From NCBI RefSeq assembly GCF_029211185.1, contig NZ_JARGDO010000020.1, positions 1 through 64,000 on the forward strand: a stretch of 64,000 nucleotides of DNA, written 5' to 3'. The position numbers and the translations under genes are program-made. This document shows, piece after piece, positions 38,744-48,295 of this stretch. The notes under the pieces are model-generated. The model did not search any database and was not told the DNA's origin. It worked only from the letters and a program-made list of their open reading frames with translations. The first letter of the stretch is position 1, and each line of letters starts with the position of its first letter. This stretch comes from Tessaracoccus caeni (GTDB lineage: Bacteria; Actinomycetota; Actinomycetes; Propionibacteriales; Propionibacteriaceae).

Positions 38744-38795
38744 GTCGTGCACCGGGCTATGATCGGGTGGGCAGAATGACGGAAGGTCGAACACG

Positions 38796-39560
38796 TTGAG
38801 CGAAACTGATACCCCGAAGCAGCGCCCGTCCTTCGGACGGCGAGTCCTGGGCTGGCTTGCAGAGGGAGCGATCATCGTCGTAGGCGCGGTGATCATCGCG
38901 ACGCTGCTGCGCACCTTCGTCGGCCAGATGTTCTTGATCCCGTCGGGGTCGATGGAGAACACGCTGCTGGTCAACGACCGCGTGCTGGTGCTCAAGTTCG
39001 GCGGCTTCGACCGCGGCGACGTCGTCGTCTTCGAGGATCCCGCTCGTTGGCTCAGTCCGCAGCCTCGCGACCCCAACGTCATGCGGGATGCGCTGGAGTT
39101 CATCGGGGTGCTGCCCAACTCGAGCACCGAGCACCTCATCAAGCGGGTGATCGGTATGCCGGGCGATCACGTGATGCTGGATGCCGAGGGCAAGATCGAG
39201 GTCAACGGCTACCCCTTGGATGAGTCCGCCTACCTGTACACCGAGGCCGGCGTGCAGGTCGCCCCGGCCACGGTGCCGTTCGAGATCGTGGTCCCGGCCG
39301 ATCGGCTGTTCGTCATGGGCGACCATCGCAACGAGTCCAACGACTCGCGCTGCCTGCTGCAGGACATCCGCGCCGGCCAGCCCGAGGGGATGGCCGCCTT
39401 CGTGCCGATCGACCATGTGGTGGGCAAGTCCGTCGCCATCCTCGCGCCGCTGGATCGCTTGGCTTCCTTCAAGACCCCCGAGACCTTCGCGGGGGTTCCC
39501 GATGCTGTGGATCCCGCCCCTGATCGCCCGGAGTTGATCCATGTCGAGGACGGCTGCTGA
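38796..39560 (+). CDS. lepB: Signal peptidase I
   Basis: A 254-residue S26 peptidase. One N-terminal anchor helix (about 24-44) precedes the catalytic Ser52 in IPSGSMENT; Lys116 in HLIKRVIGMPGD completes the dyad, and GDHRNESNDSR is the C-terminal signature box. It releases secreted proteins at the outer face of the membrane. Start at TTG 38796 with GGAAGG ten bases upstream; no ATG or GTG gives a better N-terminus. Overlaps rnhB by 20 bases. Confidence 0.95.
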   Translation: MSETDTPKQRPSFGRRVLGWLAEGAIIVVGAVIIATLLRTFVGQMFLIPSGSMENTLLVNDRVLVLKFGGFDRGDVVVFEDPARWLSPQPRDPNVMRDALEFIGVLPNSSTEHLIKRVIGMPGDHVMLDAEGKIEVNGYPLDESAYLYTEAGVQVAPATVPFEIVVPADRLFVMGDHRNESNDSRCLLQDIRAGQPEGMAAFVPIDHVVGKSVAILAPLDRLASFKTPETFAGVPDAVDPAPDRPELIHVEDGC

Positions 39561-40245
39561 TCGGCGGCTGCCCCGGGAAACGGAACACACGACGGTTCGT
39601 CTCGGGCGCGGCACTTATGCCTACGAGCGGGCCCTGGCGCGCGCCGGTCTGGGGCCGGTCGCCGGCGCCGACGAAGCCGGCCGGGGTGCCTGCGCGGGGC
39701 CGCTGGTGGCCGCTGCGGTGGTGCTGAACCCCAGCCGCCCCATTCCGGGCCTGGACGACTCCAAGGCGCTCTCCGCCGCGGCCAGGGAGCGTCTCTACGA
39801 CCAGATCCAGGATCATGCGATCTCGGTCGCCGTCGCGATCGTCACGCCGCAGGAGTGCGACCGCCTGGGCATGCACCATGCCGACCTGCACGGCCTGCGA
39901 CGCGCCGTGCGGCGACTCGACCTCGAGCCGAGCTACGTGCTGACCGATGGCTTCGCCGTCGACGGCCTCGGCGTCCCCGGGCTGGCGGTGTGGAAGGGGG
40001 ACAAGGTCTCGGCCTGCGTCTCGGCGGCATCGATCATCGCGAAGGTCACCCGCGACCGGATGATGGTCGAGTTGCATGAGCGCTACCCGGAGTACGGCTT
40101 CGCGGTGCACAAGGGCTACTGCACCTCGGTCCATCAGCGTGCGCTCGACGAGTTCGGACCCACCCCGGAACACCGCTGGTGCTTCGACAACGTGGTTCGG
40201 GCGTCGGAGACCCTCGCCGCGAGGCGGTCGGCCGAACAAGGGTAG
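39541..40245 (+). CDS. rnhB: Ribonuclease HII
   Basis: A 234-residue RNase HII that nicks RNA-DNA hybrids at ribonucleotides. Catalytic acids are in ADEAGRG (Asp-Glu), the LDDSKALS Asp and the LTDGF Asp. KVTRDRMM and HKGYCTSVH are conserved. The N-terminal 20 residues (RTAADRRLPRETEH) are an extension overlapping lepB. ATG 39541 follows CGGAGTTG. Confidence 0.95.
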   Translation: MSRTAADRRLPRETEHTTVRLGRGTYAYERALARAGLGPVAGADEAGRGACAGPLVAAAVVLNPSRPIPGLDDSKALSAAARERLYDQIQDHAISVAVAIVTPQECDRLGMHHADLHGLRRAVRRLDLEPSYVLTDGFAVDGLGVPGLAVWKGDKVSACVSAASIIAKVTRDRMMVELHERYPEYGFAVHKGYCTSVHQRALDEFGPTPEHRWCFDNVVRASETLAARRSAEQG

Positions 40246-40257
40246 AGTGGCCTCACC

Positions 40258-40569
40258 ATGAGCGTTGAAGACCTTGACGAATACGAGAGCCGACTCGAGC
40301 TAGACCTGTACCGCGAGTACAAGGACGTGGTCGGGATCTTCACCTATGCCGTGGAGACCGAGCGGCGCTTCTACCTGTGCAACGCGGTCGACCTGAAGGT
40401 GCGCACCGAGGGCGGCGATGTCTACTACGAGGTCTCGATGGGCGACGCCTGGGTCTGGGACATGTACCGCCCAGCGCGCTTCGTGAAGTCGGCCAAGGTG
40501 CTGACTTTCCGCGATGTCTCCATCGAGGAGATCGCCCATTCCGACTCCCAGTTCCAGGTTCCCAAGTAG
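40258..40569 (+). CDS. DUF2469 family protein
   Basis: A 103-residue acidic protein (MSVEDLDEYESRLELDLYRE, VDLKVR, MYRPARFVKSAKV) of the actinobacterial DUF2469 family, function unknown. It is always found between rnhB and yraN in actinobacteria, as here. A TAGAGT box lies nine bases before the ATG, so it may also be transcribed on its own with almost no leader. Confidence 0.92.
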   Translation: MSVEDLDEYESRLELDLYREYKDVVGIFTYAVETERRFYLCNAVDLKVRTEGGDVYYEVSMGDAWVWDMYRPARFVKSAKVLTFRDVSIEEIAHSDSQFQVPK

Positions 40570-40666
40570 ACGCTCCTCCCCTCGAAAGAGCCTCCCCGAA
40601 AAACTCACCCTGTGGAAAACGGTAAATCCGGCTGTCCGCTGACTATCACGTCAGTGGAGGTTGGAG

Positions 40667-41044
40667 ATGGTACGCAAGGGAAAGCCGGCTCAGAGCCTGG
40701 GTAGACGGGGCGAGCAGCTCGCCGCGCAGTACTTGATGGCTCGTGGCTGGGAGGTGTTGGAGCGCAACTGGCGCTGCAATGAAGGCGAGATCGACATCAT
40801 TGCCGTCGATCCTGACGGAATCCTGGTCTTCGTCGAGGTCAAGACCCGCTCGGGGCTGTACTACGGGCACCCGCTGGAGGGGATCACGCTCGAGAAGGCC
40901 CGGCGGCTTCGCGGGCTGGCCGTGCGCTGGGTCCGCGAGCACGCAGCGACGACGCCCAGGATCAGGGTGGACGGCGTCGGTGTCGTCCTGCCACCCGGCG
41001 GACGGCCGGAGCTGCGGCATCTGATCGGAGCGGATCCGTGGTGA
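40667..41044 (+). CDS. YraN/UPF0102 endonuclease-like protein
   Basis: A 125-residue protein with the UPF0102 pattern: GRRGEQLAAQYL, GWEVLERNWRCNEGEIDIIA and FVEVKTRSG, matching the PD-(D/E)xK nuclease core (E, D, ExK). The physiological role is unsettled. ATG 40667 has GGAGG six bases upstream; TTG 40661 is less likely. Overlaps the comM-like gene. Confidence 0.9.
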   Translation: MVRKGKPAQSLGRRGEQLAAQYLMARGWEVLERNWRCNEGEIDIIAVDPDGILVFVEVKTRSGLYYGHPLEGITLEKARRLRGLAVRWVREHAATTPRIRVDGVGVVLPPGGRPELRHLIGADPW

Positions 41045-42567
41045 CCGCAGCCAGCTGGTCGGTGGCATTCCTGGGGCTGGAAGGAGCCTTGATCGAGGTC
41101 GAGGCTGCGGCGTCGGGCCAGGGGACGCCCAGAACCGTTCTGGTGGGCCTGCCGGACGCGGCCCTGAACGAGGCGAAAGAAAGGGTGCGAGCCGGGCTGG
41201 CCAGTGCCGGCTACCGCTGGCCCGACTCGGCACTCACCATCAATCTTTCGCCGGCGCACTTGCCGAAGAACGGCACGCACTACGACGTGCCCATCGCGGC
41301 AGCCGTGCTGGGGGTGGTCGGGGCTGTCGGCGCGCTCACCCATCCGGGCACCGTGATGCTGGGAGAGCTGGGCCTCGCAGGGCATGTGCGCCCCGTGCGG
41401 GGCATCCTTCCGGCACTCCTGGCCGCCTCGAAGGCAGGCTTCGAACGAGCCATCGTGCCGGCTGAGCAGGCCGCTGAAGCAGAGCTGGTCGGGGGCATGA
41501 CGGTGTGGGGCGTCTCGCACGTCGGCGAGCTCGTTGACGCGCTGAACGGGGTTCCGGTGAGTGCGGCGCCGCAGGCGCGCGACCAGGTCATGCCGGGGCC
41601 ATCGCACCAGCCCGACCTCGCGGATGTCAGGGGTCATGCCGACGCCAAGTTCGCCCTGGAGGTCGCGGCGGCGGGGCGGCACCACCTTTTCCTGCATGGC
41701 GCGCCTGGCATCGGAAAGACGATGCTGGCCTCGCGGCTGCCGTCGATCCTGCCAGAGCTCGATCTGGAGGAGGCCGTCGAGGTGTCGGCGTTGCATTCGT
41801 TGGCCGGCGTGCCGCTCGACGGGCTGATCACCCGGCCGCCCTACTCCGATCCGCATCACACGTCGACGCTCATCAGTCTGATCGGCGGAGGGGCGCGCGA
41901 GATCCGGCCCGGGGCCATCTCGCTTGCGCACCGGGGAGTGCTGTTCTTAGATGAGGCGCCGGAGTTCGGAGCGCGCAGCCTCGAATCCCTACGGGTTCCG
42001 CTGGAGAGCGGCATGGTGACCATTGGGCGCGCGATGCATCAGGTGCGCTTTCCTGCCAGCTTCCAACTCATCCTGGCCGCCAATCCTTGTCCCTGCGGAC
42101 ATTCAGGGGTCGCAGGGAAAGAATGCCGGTGCCAGCCGTTGAGCGTGCTGCGCTACCAAGAACGGATCAGCGGGCCCATTCTGGACCGTATCGACATCCG
42201 GCATCAGCTATCGGCTCAGACGCGGCTGCTGGGAGCCGCCGACGAGGAGTCAGAGGAGACCAGCGCCGTCGTGTTGGCTCGGGTCACTGAGGCGCGCGCC
42301 CGGCAGAGGAAGAGGCTGGCGGAGAGCCCGTGGCGCACCAACGGCGAGGTGTCCGGGGCCTACCTGCGCAAGCACCTGCCCTTGCCCACGGATCTCCGGC
42401 CGCTCAACTCGGCGCTGGCCAGGGGGCTGATCAGTGCCCGCGGGGTGGACAAGGTGCTCCGGATCGCCTGGACCCTTGCCGACCTGGCCGGCCACGACCG
42501 GATCGGTCCCGTCGAGGTGCGCGCCGCCATGCAGTTGCGGCTGGGCGAGCAGGCGGTGGCGGCATGA
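41038..42567 (+). CDS. YifB/ComM-family AAA ATPase (Mg-chelatase-like)
   Basis: A 509-residue protein: N-terminal Lon-like domain (about 1-170, with LVGLPDAALNEAKERVRAGL), a central AAA domain with Walker A HGAPGIGKTMLASR and Walker B VLFLDEAPEF, and a C-terminal Mg_chelatase_C domain with PCPCG and cysteine-containing CRCQP segments. ComM is a helicase that promotes branch migration during natural transformation. Start GTG 41038, or GTG 41041, which overlaps the yraN stop as GTGA. Precedes dprA, a functional pairing for DNA uptake. Confidence 0.92.
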   Translation: MVTAASWSVAFLGLEGALIEVEAAASGQGTPRTVLVGLPDAALNEAKERVRAGLASAGYRWPDSALTINLSPAHLPKNGTHYDVPIAAAVLGVVGAVGALTHPGTVMLGELGLAGHVRPVRGILPALLAASKAGFERAIVPAEQAAEAELVGGMTVWGVSHVGELVDALNGVPVSAAPQARDQVMPGPSHQPDLADVRGHADAKFALEVAAAGRHHLFLHGAPGIGKTMLASRLPSILPELDLEEAVEVSALHSLAGVPLDGLITRPPYSDPHHTSTLISLIGGGAREIRPGAISLAHRGVLFLDEAPEFGARSLESLRVPLESGMVTIGRAMHQVRFPASFQLILAANPCPCGHSGVAGKECRCQPLSVLRYQERISGPILDRIDIRHQLSAQTRLLGAADEESEETSAVVLARVTEARARQRKRLAESPWRTNGEVSGAYLRKHLPLPTDLRPLNSALARGLISARGVDKVLRIAWTLADLAGHDRIGPVEVRAAMQLRLGEQAVAA

Positions 42568-43682
42568 CGGCGGTGAGCAGGAGTGAGCGCAGGGCCCGTA
42601 TGGGCTTGTGCGGCCTCGTCCCCATGGCCACCCCAGCCCTCGCGGAGGTCGTCGAACAGTATGGCGCCGAAGCGGTGTGGGGCGCGGTGATGGGGGATGG
42701 CCCTGACACGCGCTGGGGCCGGAAGGCCGCCGCGGTGGACCTGGACGGGCTGGAGGCGGCCACGCGGGCCTGTGGGGCGCGCTTCCTTGTGCCCGGCGAT
42801 GAGGACTGGCCGGCACACGTCGCCGGTCTGGCCGCCGTCGAGGTGAACGATCAGGGTGGCGCGCCGTTCGGCCTGTGGGTCCGGGGGCAGATGCCGGCCT
42901 TCGATGGGGCCGTCGCGATGGTCGGTTCGCGCGCCGCGAGTTCCTATGGCACCCACATCACCACGGAACTCGCCGCCGATCTCGCAGGACACGGCCGCTG
43001 CGTCGTCTCCGGTCTCGCCTACGGCATCGACGCGGCGGCGCACCGTGGGGCCCTGGGTGTGGACGGAGTCACCGTCGCCTGCCTCGCCGGAGGTGTCGAC
43101 GTGCCCTACCCGGCCATGCACACGAGGCTCGCAGAGGCGGTGCTCAGACGTGGCGCGCTGATCAGCGAGCAGCCGCCAGGCAACCGGGCCATGAAACACG
43201 CCTTCCTGGCGCGCAACCGCCTGATCGCGGCGCTCGCGGGCGGCGTGATCCTCGTCGAGGCGGCGCTGCGCTCCGGGGCGCGCAACACGGCCGCCTGGGC
43301 CAGTGCCTTGGGCCGGCCCCTCATGGCGGTGCCCGGGCCGGTCACGTCCTCGCTTTCCGCCACCCCGCACCGGCTGATCCGTGAAGCGCAGGCGGTGTTG
43401 GTGACCTCGTCACGCGACGTGGAGGAACTTCTGAGTCCGCTGGGCTCTGTGCCCGACGCACCCGACCGTGCGCCGGACCGGCCTCTCGACGTGCTGCCCA
43501 TCGCCTTGCGCGAACTACGCGAGGCCGTCGCGACCGGAGAGGAGGTGGGGGCTGCGGAGCTGTCCAGCCGAACGGGGCAGCCCATGATGGCGTGTCTCGC
43601 GGGGGCCGACGAACTAGCGGAGCAGGGATGGCTGGTCGCCGGCGACAACGGCGGCTGGCGCCTGCCGAGCCGCCCGCGATGA
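42564..43682 (+). CDS. dprA: DNA processing protein DprA
   Basis: A 372-residue DprA/Smf. The Rossmann-like core has AMVGSRAASSYG, CVVSGLAYGIDAAAHRGAL, AGGVDVPYP, ISEQPPG and FLARNRLIAAL. A C-terminal winged-helix (about 300-370) is present. It loads RecA on incoming single-stranded DNA. ATG 42564 overlaps the comM-like stop (ATGA). Confidence 0.95.
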   Translation: MTAVSRSERRARMGLCGLVPMATPALAEVVEQYGAEAVWGAVMGDGPDTRWGRKAAAVDLDGLEAATRACGARFLVPGDEDWPAHVAGLAAVEVNDQGGAPFGLWVRGQMPAFDGAVAMVGSRAASSYGTHITTELAADLAGHGRCVVSGLAYGIDAAAHRGALGVDGVTVACLAGGVDVPYPAMHTRLAEAVLRRGALISEQPPGNRAMKHAFLARNRLIAALAGGVILVEAALRSGARNTAAWASALGRPLMAVPGPVTSSLSATPHRLIREAQAVLVTSSRDVEELLSPLGSVPDAPDRAPDRPLDVLPIALRELREAVATGEEVGAAELSSRTGQPMMACLAGADELAEQGWLVAGDNGGWRLPSRPR

Positions 43683-43696
43683 GGCCATCGTCTCGC

Positions 43697-44287
43697 TCAG
43701 CGGAGCGGCACGAACAAGTAGGCGCCCAGTCGGTCGATGCTGCGCTTGCGGTTCTCGTCGAGCGTCACGCGCCACATCTGGGAGGCGACGGGGATCACAA
43801 GAATGCCTCCAGGAGCCAGCTGCTTCACCAGCTCCTCCGGAAGCTTGCGAGCCTGGGCGGACACCAGGATCCGGTCGAACGGGCCGTCCGCGGGAGCGCC
43901 CACACGTCCCTTGGTGGCCTGCCGGATCTCGGCCCACGGACGCTCGGCCTTCGCAAGATTGCCGGTGCCGAACTCGACCAGCTCCGGCTCCAACTCGACG
44001 CCCAGCACGCTGCCCTCAGGCCCCGTCAGGTGGGCGAGCAGGGCGGTCGTCCAGCCGGAACCAGCTCCCACGTCGAGCACCTTGGCACCTTCGGGAACCT
44101 CCAGCAGCCAGAGCATGTCGCGCACCGTCGACGGCTGAGAATTGGTCTGGTTGCGGGGAATGGGCAACGGTCGATCCTGGCCGGCGCGATCGCGGACCTT
44201 CTCCGGCAGATAGTCGGCCCTGGGGGTCGCCTCGAACGCGGCGTCGAGGCGAGCCTCTAGCAGGTCGTCTTGGATTGGTTCAGTCAT
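43697..44287 (-). CDS. PCMT-family protein (L-isoaspartate methyltransferase-like)
   Basis: A 196-residue SAM-dependent methyltransferase. Motif I is LDVGAGSGWTTALL. The NQTNSQPSTVRDML segment corresponds to the GQTISQPY block of protein-L-isoaspartate O-methyltransferase, and GGILVIP is motif III-like. PCMT repairs isoaspartyl residues. The substrate-binding region diverges from E. coli Pcm, so isoaspartate specificity is not certain. Convergent with dprA. Confidence 0.85.
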   Translation of the reverse strand: MTEPIQDDLLEARLDAAFEATPRADYLPEKVRDRAGQDRPLPIPRNQTNSQPSTVRDMLWLLEVPEGAKVLDVGAGSGWTTALLAHLTGPEGSVLGVELEPELVEFGTGNLAKAERPWAEIRQATKGRVGAPADGPFDRILVSAQARKLPEELVKQLAPGGILVIPVASQMWRVTLDENRKRSIDRLGAYLFVPLR

Positions 44288-44305
44288 GCCTACAGTGTGC
44301 CTGAG

Positions 44306-47300
44306 TCAGGACTGCCAGACGGTCTGGCGGCCGAGCGTTCCGAGCAGGCGCTCGTGCGCCTTCTGCGGATCCTCGCTCAGCACGCTTCGCGCCCACTCCA
44401 GCTTCCGGGCGATGCCCAGTCGCTCCGCGGCCTCGGCATTCCTCGGCTCGGAGATGAAGTGCTCCATGGCAGCGACGGAGTTTCGCGCCTGACGCAGTTC
44501 CTCCTCGCGCGCCGCCCGCACCCGCTCCGCGTACCAGGACGATGCCAGCACCGACTCGCGGGTGAACATGGCACGGAACTCGGGGGAGTCCAGAGTGAGC
44601 CCACCGTCGGCGCCGAAGGCCATGATCGACAGCAGCGACCTCACCGGCGGGATGGCCAGCGCGATGGTGCCGTCGTCGAAGTAGGTCTGGGCCACGCGCT
44701 GGTGGGTCTTCACGATCGTGTCGATCGACGCCACATAGATGCCCAGATCCTGAAGCTCAGGACGCAGCATGTTCTCGGAGAACACCACATGCGGGTGCAT
44801 GAAGATGCGGCCGAAATACTTGGTCATGAACTTCTCGGTCATCCGGTAGCCCAGTCGGCTGCCCTGGATCACGCGACCCTCATGGTCGAAGTCGGGCACC
44901 GGTTCCAGGGAGCCCTCCTCGATCAGGCGCTGAGCGTCGCGCTCCTCCGGGGACATCCGGGAGAACACCTCCGGCACCAGCAGCGAGATGTCGTGATCGA
45001 CGCGCACATTCGGCCCCACCGTGCCCGCGCTCGAGAGCCAGCCGTCGTAGCCGGTCAGCACGAAGCTGAGCAGCGCGGCGTTCAGGTCGATCACCGAGGG
45101 GAGCGGGTTGAAGGGGCCCTTCGTCATCGCGCCCTCGGATCCCGCACCGGTGGTGGACGGCGACTTGCCGGTCATGGAGGAGATGAACTCCATGAACAGC
45201 TCCGGCAGTTCCATGTAGTGCAGAGGGGCGTACGCGCAGAGCGCGGGCACGGAGTCCTCCGGACCGTTGTTGCGGCGTCCGGCAGCGACCACGTCGACGC
45301 TCAAGCGCAGCGGAGCCGACATCGGCAGCTTGCGCTGCACCCGAAGCGCCAGCTCCACGGCTGCGGTTGCCTTCGGCTTGGAGATGTCGGGCCGCACCTG
45401 GAGGTAGCGCGGGTTCTTCGACCGCGCGCCGTTCACGATGCGCGGGTGCGCGGAGGAGACGAAGTAGTCTGCCTGGTCGGCGTCGCTGGAGGCCACACGC
45501 GAGATCAGGTCACGCATGGGCTCCGAGAACGAACTGAATGCGACGGCGTCCTCGACGAAGTCCCGGGCGTCCTCACGGGTGAGCGGCTCGAAGTTGCTCA
45601 GGAAGGTGCCGGGCGACGCGATGTCTGCTTCGGCCTGCTTGTCGTAGCCCCGGTGGATGGCGTCGTCGGGACGCTGGAACAGCAGCGACTCGCAGTTCGT
45701 CACGTACTTGCGCGAGAGGCCGTCGTCGCGGCCGTTGAACGCCGCCGGAACCACGATGCTCGCCGTGATGTCGTCTTCGGTCTGAACCTTCTCGGAGGGC
45801 TGGAAGTCGTGCCGGAGCCCGAACAAGCGCCAGGATCCATCGGCGGCATAGCCCACCCGCAACATGTTGACTTTGATCTTCTGACCGTCCAAGCGCAGCG
45901 AGTTGCCGCCGCGGCCGTTGATCCGGCCGACGGAGAAGTGGCTGGCCCAGTCGTCGCCCCACGCGGGACGGTAGAACCGCTTGACGACGTACACGAGCTC
46001 CTTGATGTGGTTGGGGATCTGCTCCACCCAGGCGTTGTACTCGTCGGTGTAGTCGATCGACGGCGTGAGCAGTTTGATCACGGAGCCCACGCTGCGCTGA
46101 TCCGACAGCAGCGGCCGTGGGAACTCGCTCTGCTTCGACCGATCGATGTAGCGGTCGCTGTAGTCGCGGCTGATGATCTCGGCCACGCGCTCCATATCTT
46201 CCACGAAGTTCGGGGTGTAGGCATCGCCGTGGATGAACGCGTCGGTGATCGCCTTCGAGATCTCCGATTTGCCGCCACCGGAGACAGTGGCCGGCTTGTG
46301 GCACTGAGTGGGGGTCGGCACGAAGCTGACGATGCTCCACTGAGAACCGTCGACGTCCTGATGCAGGAGCTCGACGACGTTGCCGTCGGGGGTGAGGTAG
46401 CGCCGGTCGGCGCGCAGCCGGATGCTGCTGTCGCCCCACGTGATGGTGCTGTTGCGCAGCGAGAACCTCGCTGCGGCCGGAACCAGCACGATGTTGTCCA
46501 GCTCGGCGTCGAGCGCGTGGCCCTCGGGCTGCATGACGAAGCGCTCAGGATCGCGCGCGACGACGTCCTCGATCTGGTAGCCGGGCAGGTCGGGGGCGAC
46601 GTAGGTCTGGCCCTGGTTGTAGCGCGGCAGGCAGATGGCGCCGCCCGCATGCTCTTCCTCGACCAGGCCGAGCAGGTTGGCCGAGTAGCTGATCTGGGCC
46701 TTGACCTCCTTCTTGCAGTAGCCGAAGTAGTTGTCCGCGATCACGGTGACGATCACGCCGCGCTCGTCGCGGGCGCAGAGCTTGAACGCGGTGCCGTTGT
46801 TATACAGCTCGTCTTCGTCGCTCCAGCACTGGCCGTCGCGACGCTGACGCTCAGTGGCCTCGTCGTAGTGGGGCAGGCCCAGATCCTTCTTTCGCAGCTT
46901 CGTCAGGTGCGGTGCGAGGATCACGGCGCCGCTGGTACCGGTCCAGTGCTCGGGATCGAGCGTTGCATCGTTCTCGGGCAGGTACGGGTCGCCGCCATTG
47001 CCGAAGATGCCCTCCACGAAGTCGAGGTTGGCGATCAGCGACGCGGGCGCGAAGAAGCGCACCTCCATGCTGCGTTCCTGGGTGTACCCGGGCACCGCAG
47101 GCACGACGATGGGTCGCAGCTGCAGAGAAACCCAGCAGCGGGGCGGATCCTCGAAGTTGGCGCCGTAGGGGAGCACCATCGTGTCCTCGGGCGGGGTCAT
47201 GGCCGCCTCGAGCACGCGGCCGAAGACCTCTCGGGGCACAGCGATCTTGTCATCCTGGATCGGCAAACCGCCTTCCGCGATGTGGAAGACACCCTTGGTG

Positions 47301-47677
47301 GTGCGCCGGTCGTTGGTGGGGTTGTGCAGCACGCCGTTGACCAGCCGATAGCTGGTCAGATGTTCGGAGGCCACGTAGTCGCCGTCCTTGGGCAGGGACA
47401 TGTTCCGTGCCAGGCCGGCTTGATCGAGCACGAGTGTGCGGTTGGGCAATTGAGGGGAGGCATCGGTGCCTTCGAGATAGGCATCGATGAAGGCCTGGAT
47501 GCGTCCGTCCACCGCAGGCAGGCGATAGGAAAGCCGTCGGTTCAACTCCCGTTGACGGGTCAGTACCGGGCGCACGAGCGCTGCGGCCATCTCGTCCTGG
47601 GCGGTCGGCGTGGGCGGGGTGATGCCCAGCAGGCCCAGTCGTAGGTTGATCGCGGCTGTGTCTTCTAGTTTCGCCAT
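44306..47677 (-). CDS. Probable PPi-type phosphoenolpyruvate carboxykinase
   Basis: A 1123-residue soluble protein with no signal peptide or membrane segment. Length and overall character match the unusually large (about 130 kDa) pyrophosphate-dependent PEP carboxykinase of propionibacteria and Entamoeba (EC 4.1.1.38), which interconverts oxaloacetate + PPi and PEP + CO2 + Pi and which databases usually list as hypothetical. A Gly-rich phosphate-loop-like GGGKSEISKA lies at about residue 465, with conserved-looking RGGNSLRLDGQK and VRVDHDISLLVPEVFSRM segments. The assignment rests on remembered family features, not on an alignment. The gene is monocistronic, starts at ATG 47677, and is preceded six bases upstream by CAGAGT. 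Biologically it fits with sdhCAB and propionate-type metabolism. Confidence 0.68.
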   Translation of the reverse strand: MAKLEDTAAINLRLGLLGITPPTPTAQDEMAAALVRPVLTRQRELNRRLSYRLPAVDGRIQAFIDAYLEGTDASPQLPNRTLVLDQAGLARNMSLPKDGDYVASEHLTSYRLVNGVLHNPTNDRRTTKGVFHIAEGGLPIQDDKIAVPREVFGRVLEAAMTPPEDTMVLPYGANFEDPPRCWVSLQLRPIVVPAVPGYTQERSMEVRFFAPASLIANLDFVEGIFGNGGDPYLPENDATLDPEHWTGTSGAVILAPHLTKLRKKDLGLPHYDEATERQRRDGQCWSDEDELYNNGTAFKLCARDERGVIVTVIADNYFGYCKKEVKAQISYSANLLGLVEEEHAGGAICLPRYNQGQTYVAPDLPGYQIEDVVARDPERFVMQPEGHALDAELDNIVLVPAAARFSLRNSTITWGDSSIRLRADRRYLTPDGNVVELLHQDVDGSQWSIVSFVPTPTQCHKPATVSGGGKSEISKAITDAFIHGDAYTPNFVEDMERVAEIISRDYSDRYIDRSKQSEFPRPLLSDQRSVGSVIKLLTPSIDYTDEYNAWVEQIPNHIKELVYVVKRFYRPAWGDDWASHFSVGRINGRGGNSLRLDGQKIKVNMLRVGYAADGSWRLFGLRHDFQPSEKVQTEDDITASIVVPAAFNGRDDGLSRKYVTNCESLLFQRPDDAIHRGYDKQAEADIASPGTFLSNFEPLTREDARDFVEDAVAFSSFSEPMRDLISRVASSDADQADYFVSSAHPRIVNGARSKNPRYLQVRPDISKPKATAAVELALRVQRKLPMSAPLRLSVDVVAAGRRNNGPEDSVPALCAYAPLHYMELPELFMEFISSMTGKSPSTTGAGSEGAMTKGPFNPLPSVIDLNAALLSFVLTGYDGWLSSAGTVGPNVRVDHDISLLVPEVFSRMSPEERDAQRLIEEGSLEPVPDFDHEGRVIQGSRLGYRMTEKFMTKYFGRIFMHPHVVFSENMLRPELQDLGIYVASIDTIVKTHQRVAQTYFDDGTIALAIPPVRSLLSIMAFGADGGLTLDSPEFRAMFTRESVLASSWYAERVRAAREEELRQARNSVAAMEHFISEPRNAEAAERLGIARKLEWARSVLSEDPQKAHERLLGTLGRQTVWQS

Positions 47678-47800
47678 ACCTACACTCTGTCGTACTTGCC
47701 CAAACCCGTAAGAGGGGGCCCAGCAGATGAACAGCCGAGTGCGTCTGCGTAGACTATGCGTGCCTAGCGCTTGTTTCGTCCATGGCGACGCTCGAGCGTC

Positions 47801-48196
47801 TTATTCTCCGTCGGCAGGGGCGTAGAGCGCCTCGATGGCTCGCTGAACCCGACTGTTCTGCTCGGTGAGGTGCTGGTAGTGCTCGGGCGCGGCGCCGCGG
47901 TACAACGGTCGGATGCTGCACAGCACCTCGTTCAGGTCGTCGTGAGTGAAGTCCCTCTTGGTGAGGCTGGCGACGTCGACGCGCGCCCCGGCGAAGTCCT
48001 TGACTCTGCCCATCCACCCAGGGTTGTTCACAGGGTTGCCGTCCTCCAGCATCGCCTCGCGAAGAGCGCCGAGGGCAGCGCTGAGCTCGACGAGCTGCTC
48101 GCGTCTGATCTGGAGGTTGATAGGACGGGGAGTCGACTCCTCCGTCGTGTCGTCTGCATCGTCGCCTTTGCCGAACAGCTTGCTGAAGAATCCCAT
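47801..48196 (-). CDS. Hypothetical soluble protein
   Basis: A 131-residue protein. A short amphipathic start (MGFFSKLFGKG) resembles the membrane-touching N-termini of some small bacterial proteins, then an acidic linker (DDADDTTEE) and a helical domain (about 28-127). No family recognised. It lies upstream of the PPi-PEPCK candidate on the same strand, with 123 bases between. Confidence 0.65.
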   Translation of the reverse strand: MGFFSKLFGKGDDADDTTEESTPRPINLQIRREQLVELSAALGALREAMLEDGNPVNNPGWMGRVKDFAGARVDVASLTKRDFTHDDLNEVLCSIRPLYRGAAPEHYQHLTEQNSRVQRAIEALYAPADGE

Positions 48197-48282
48197 GCAG
48201 CAGATTCTGCCAGCGCGAGGGATCGCTGGGAGGGGAGAACCGCGATAACCGACCCCGAGAGTTAATCCAATTTCTTCGTGAC

Positions 48283-48288
48283 TAAAGT
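48283..48288 (+). promoter_or_regulatory. -10 element TAAAGT of the DUF2249-NnrS-NirK module
   Basis: TAAAGT ends seven bases before ATG 48296, and no SD sequence is present, pointing to a leaderless transcript that would cover three overlapping or adjacent genes. Confidence 0.55.
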
Positions 48289-48295
48289 GCTGGGC

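Noticed and set aside
44270-47644. 1124-codon open frame on the plus strand opposite the PPi-PEPCK candidate
   Set aside because: It is antisense to a well-formed gene; its protein is His/Arg/Val/Gly-rich with no domain, as expected for the third-codon GC shadow of a high-GC gene.
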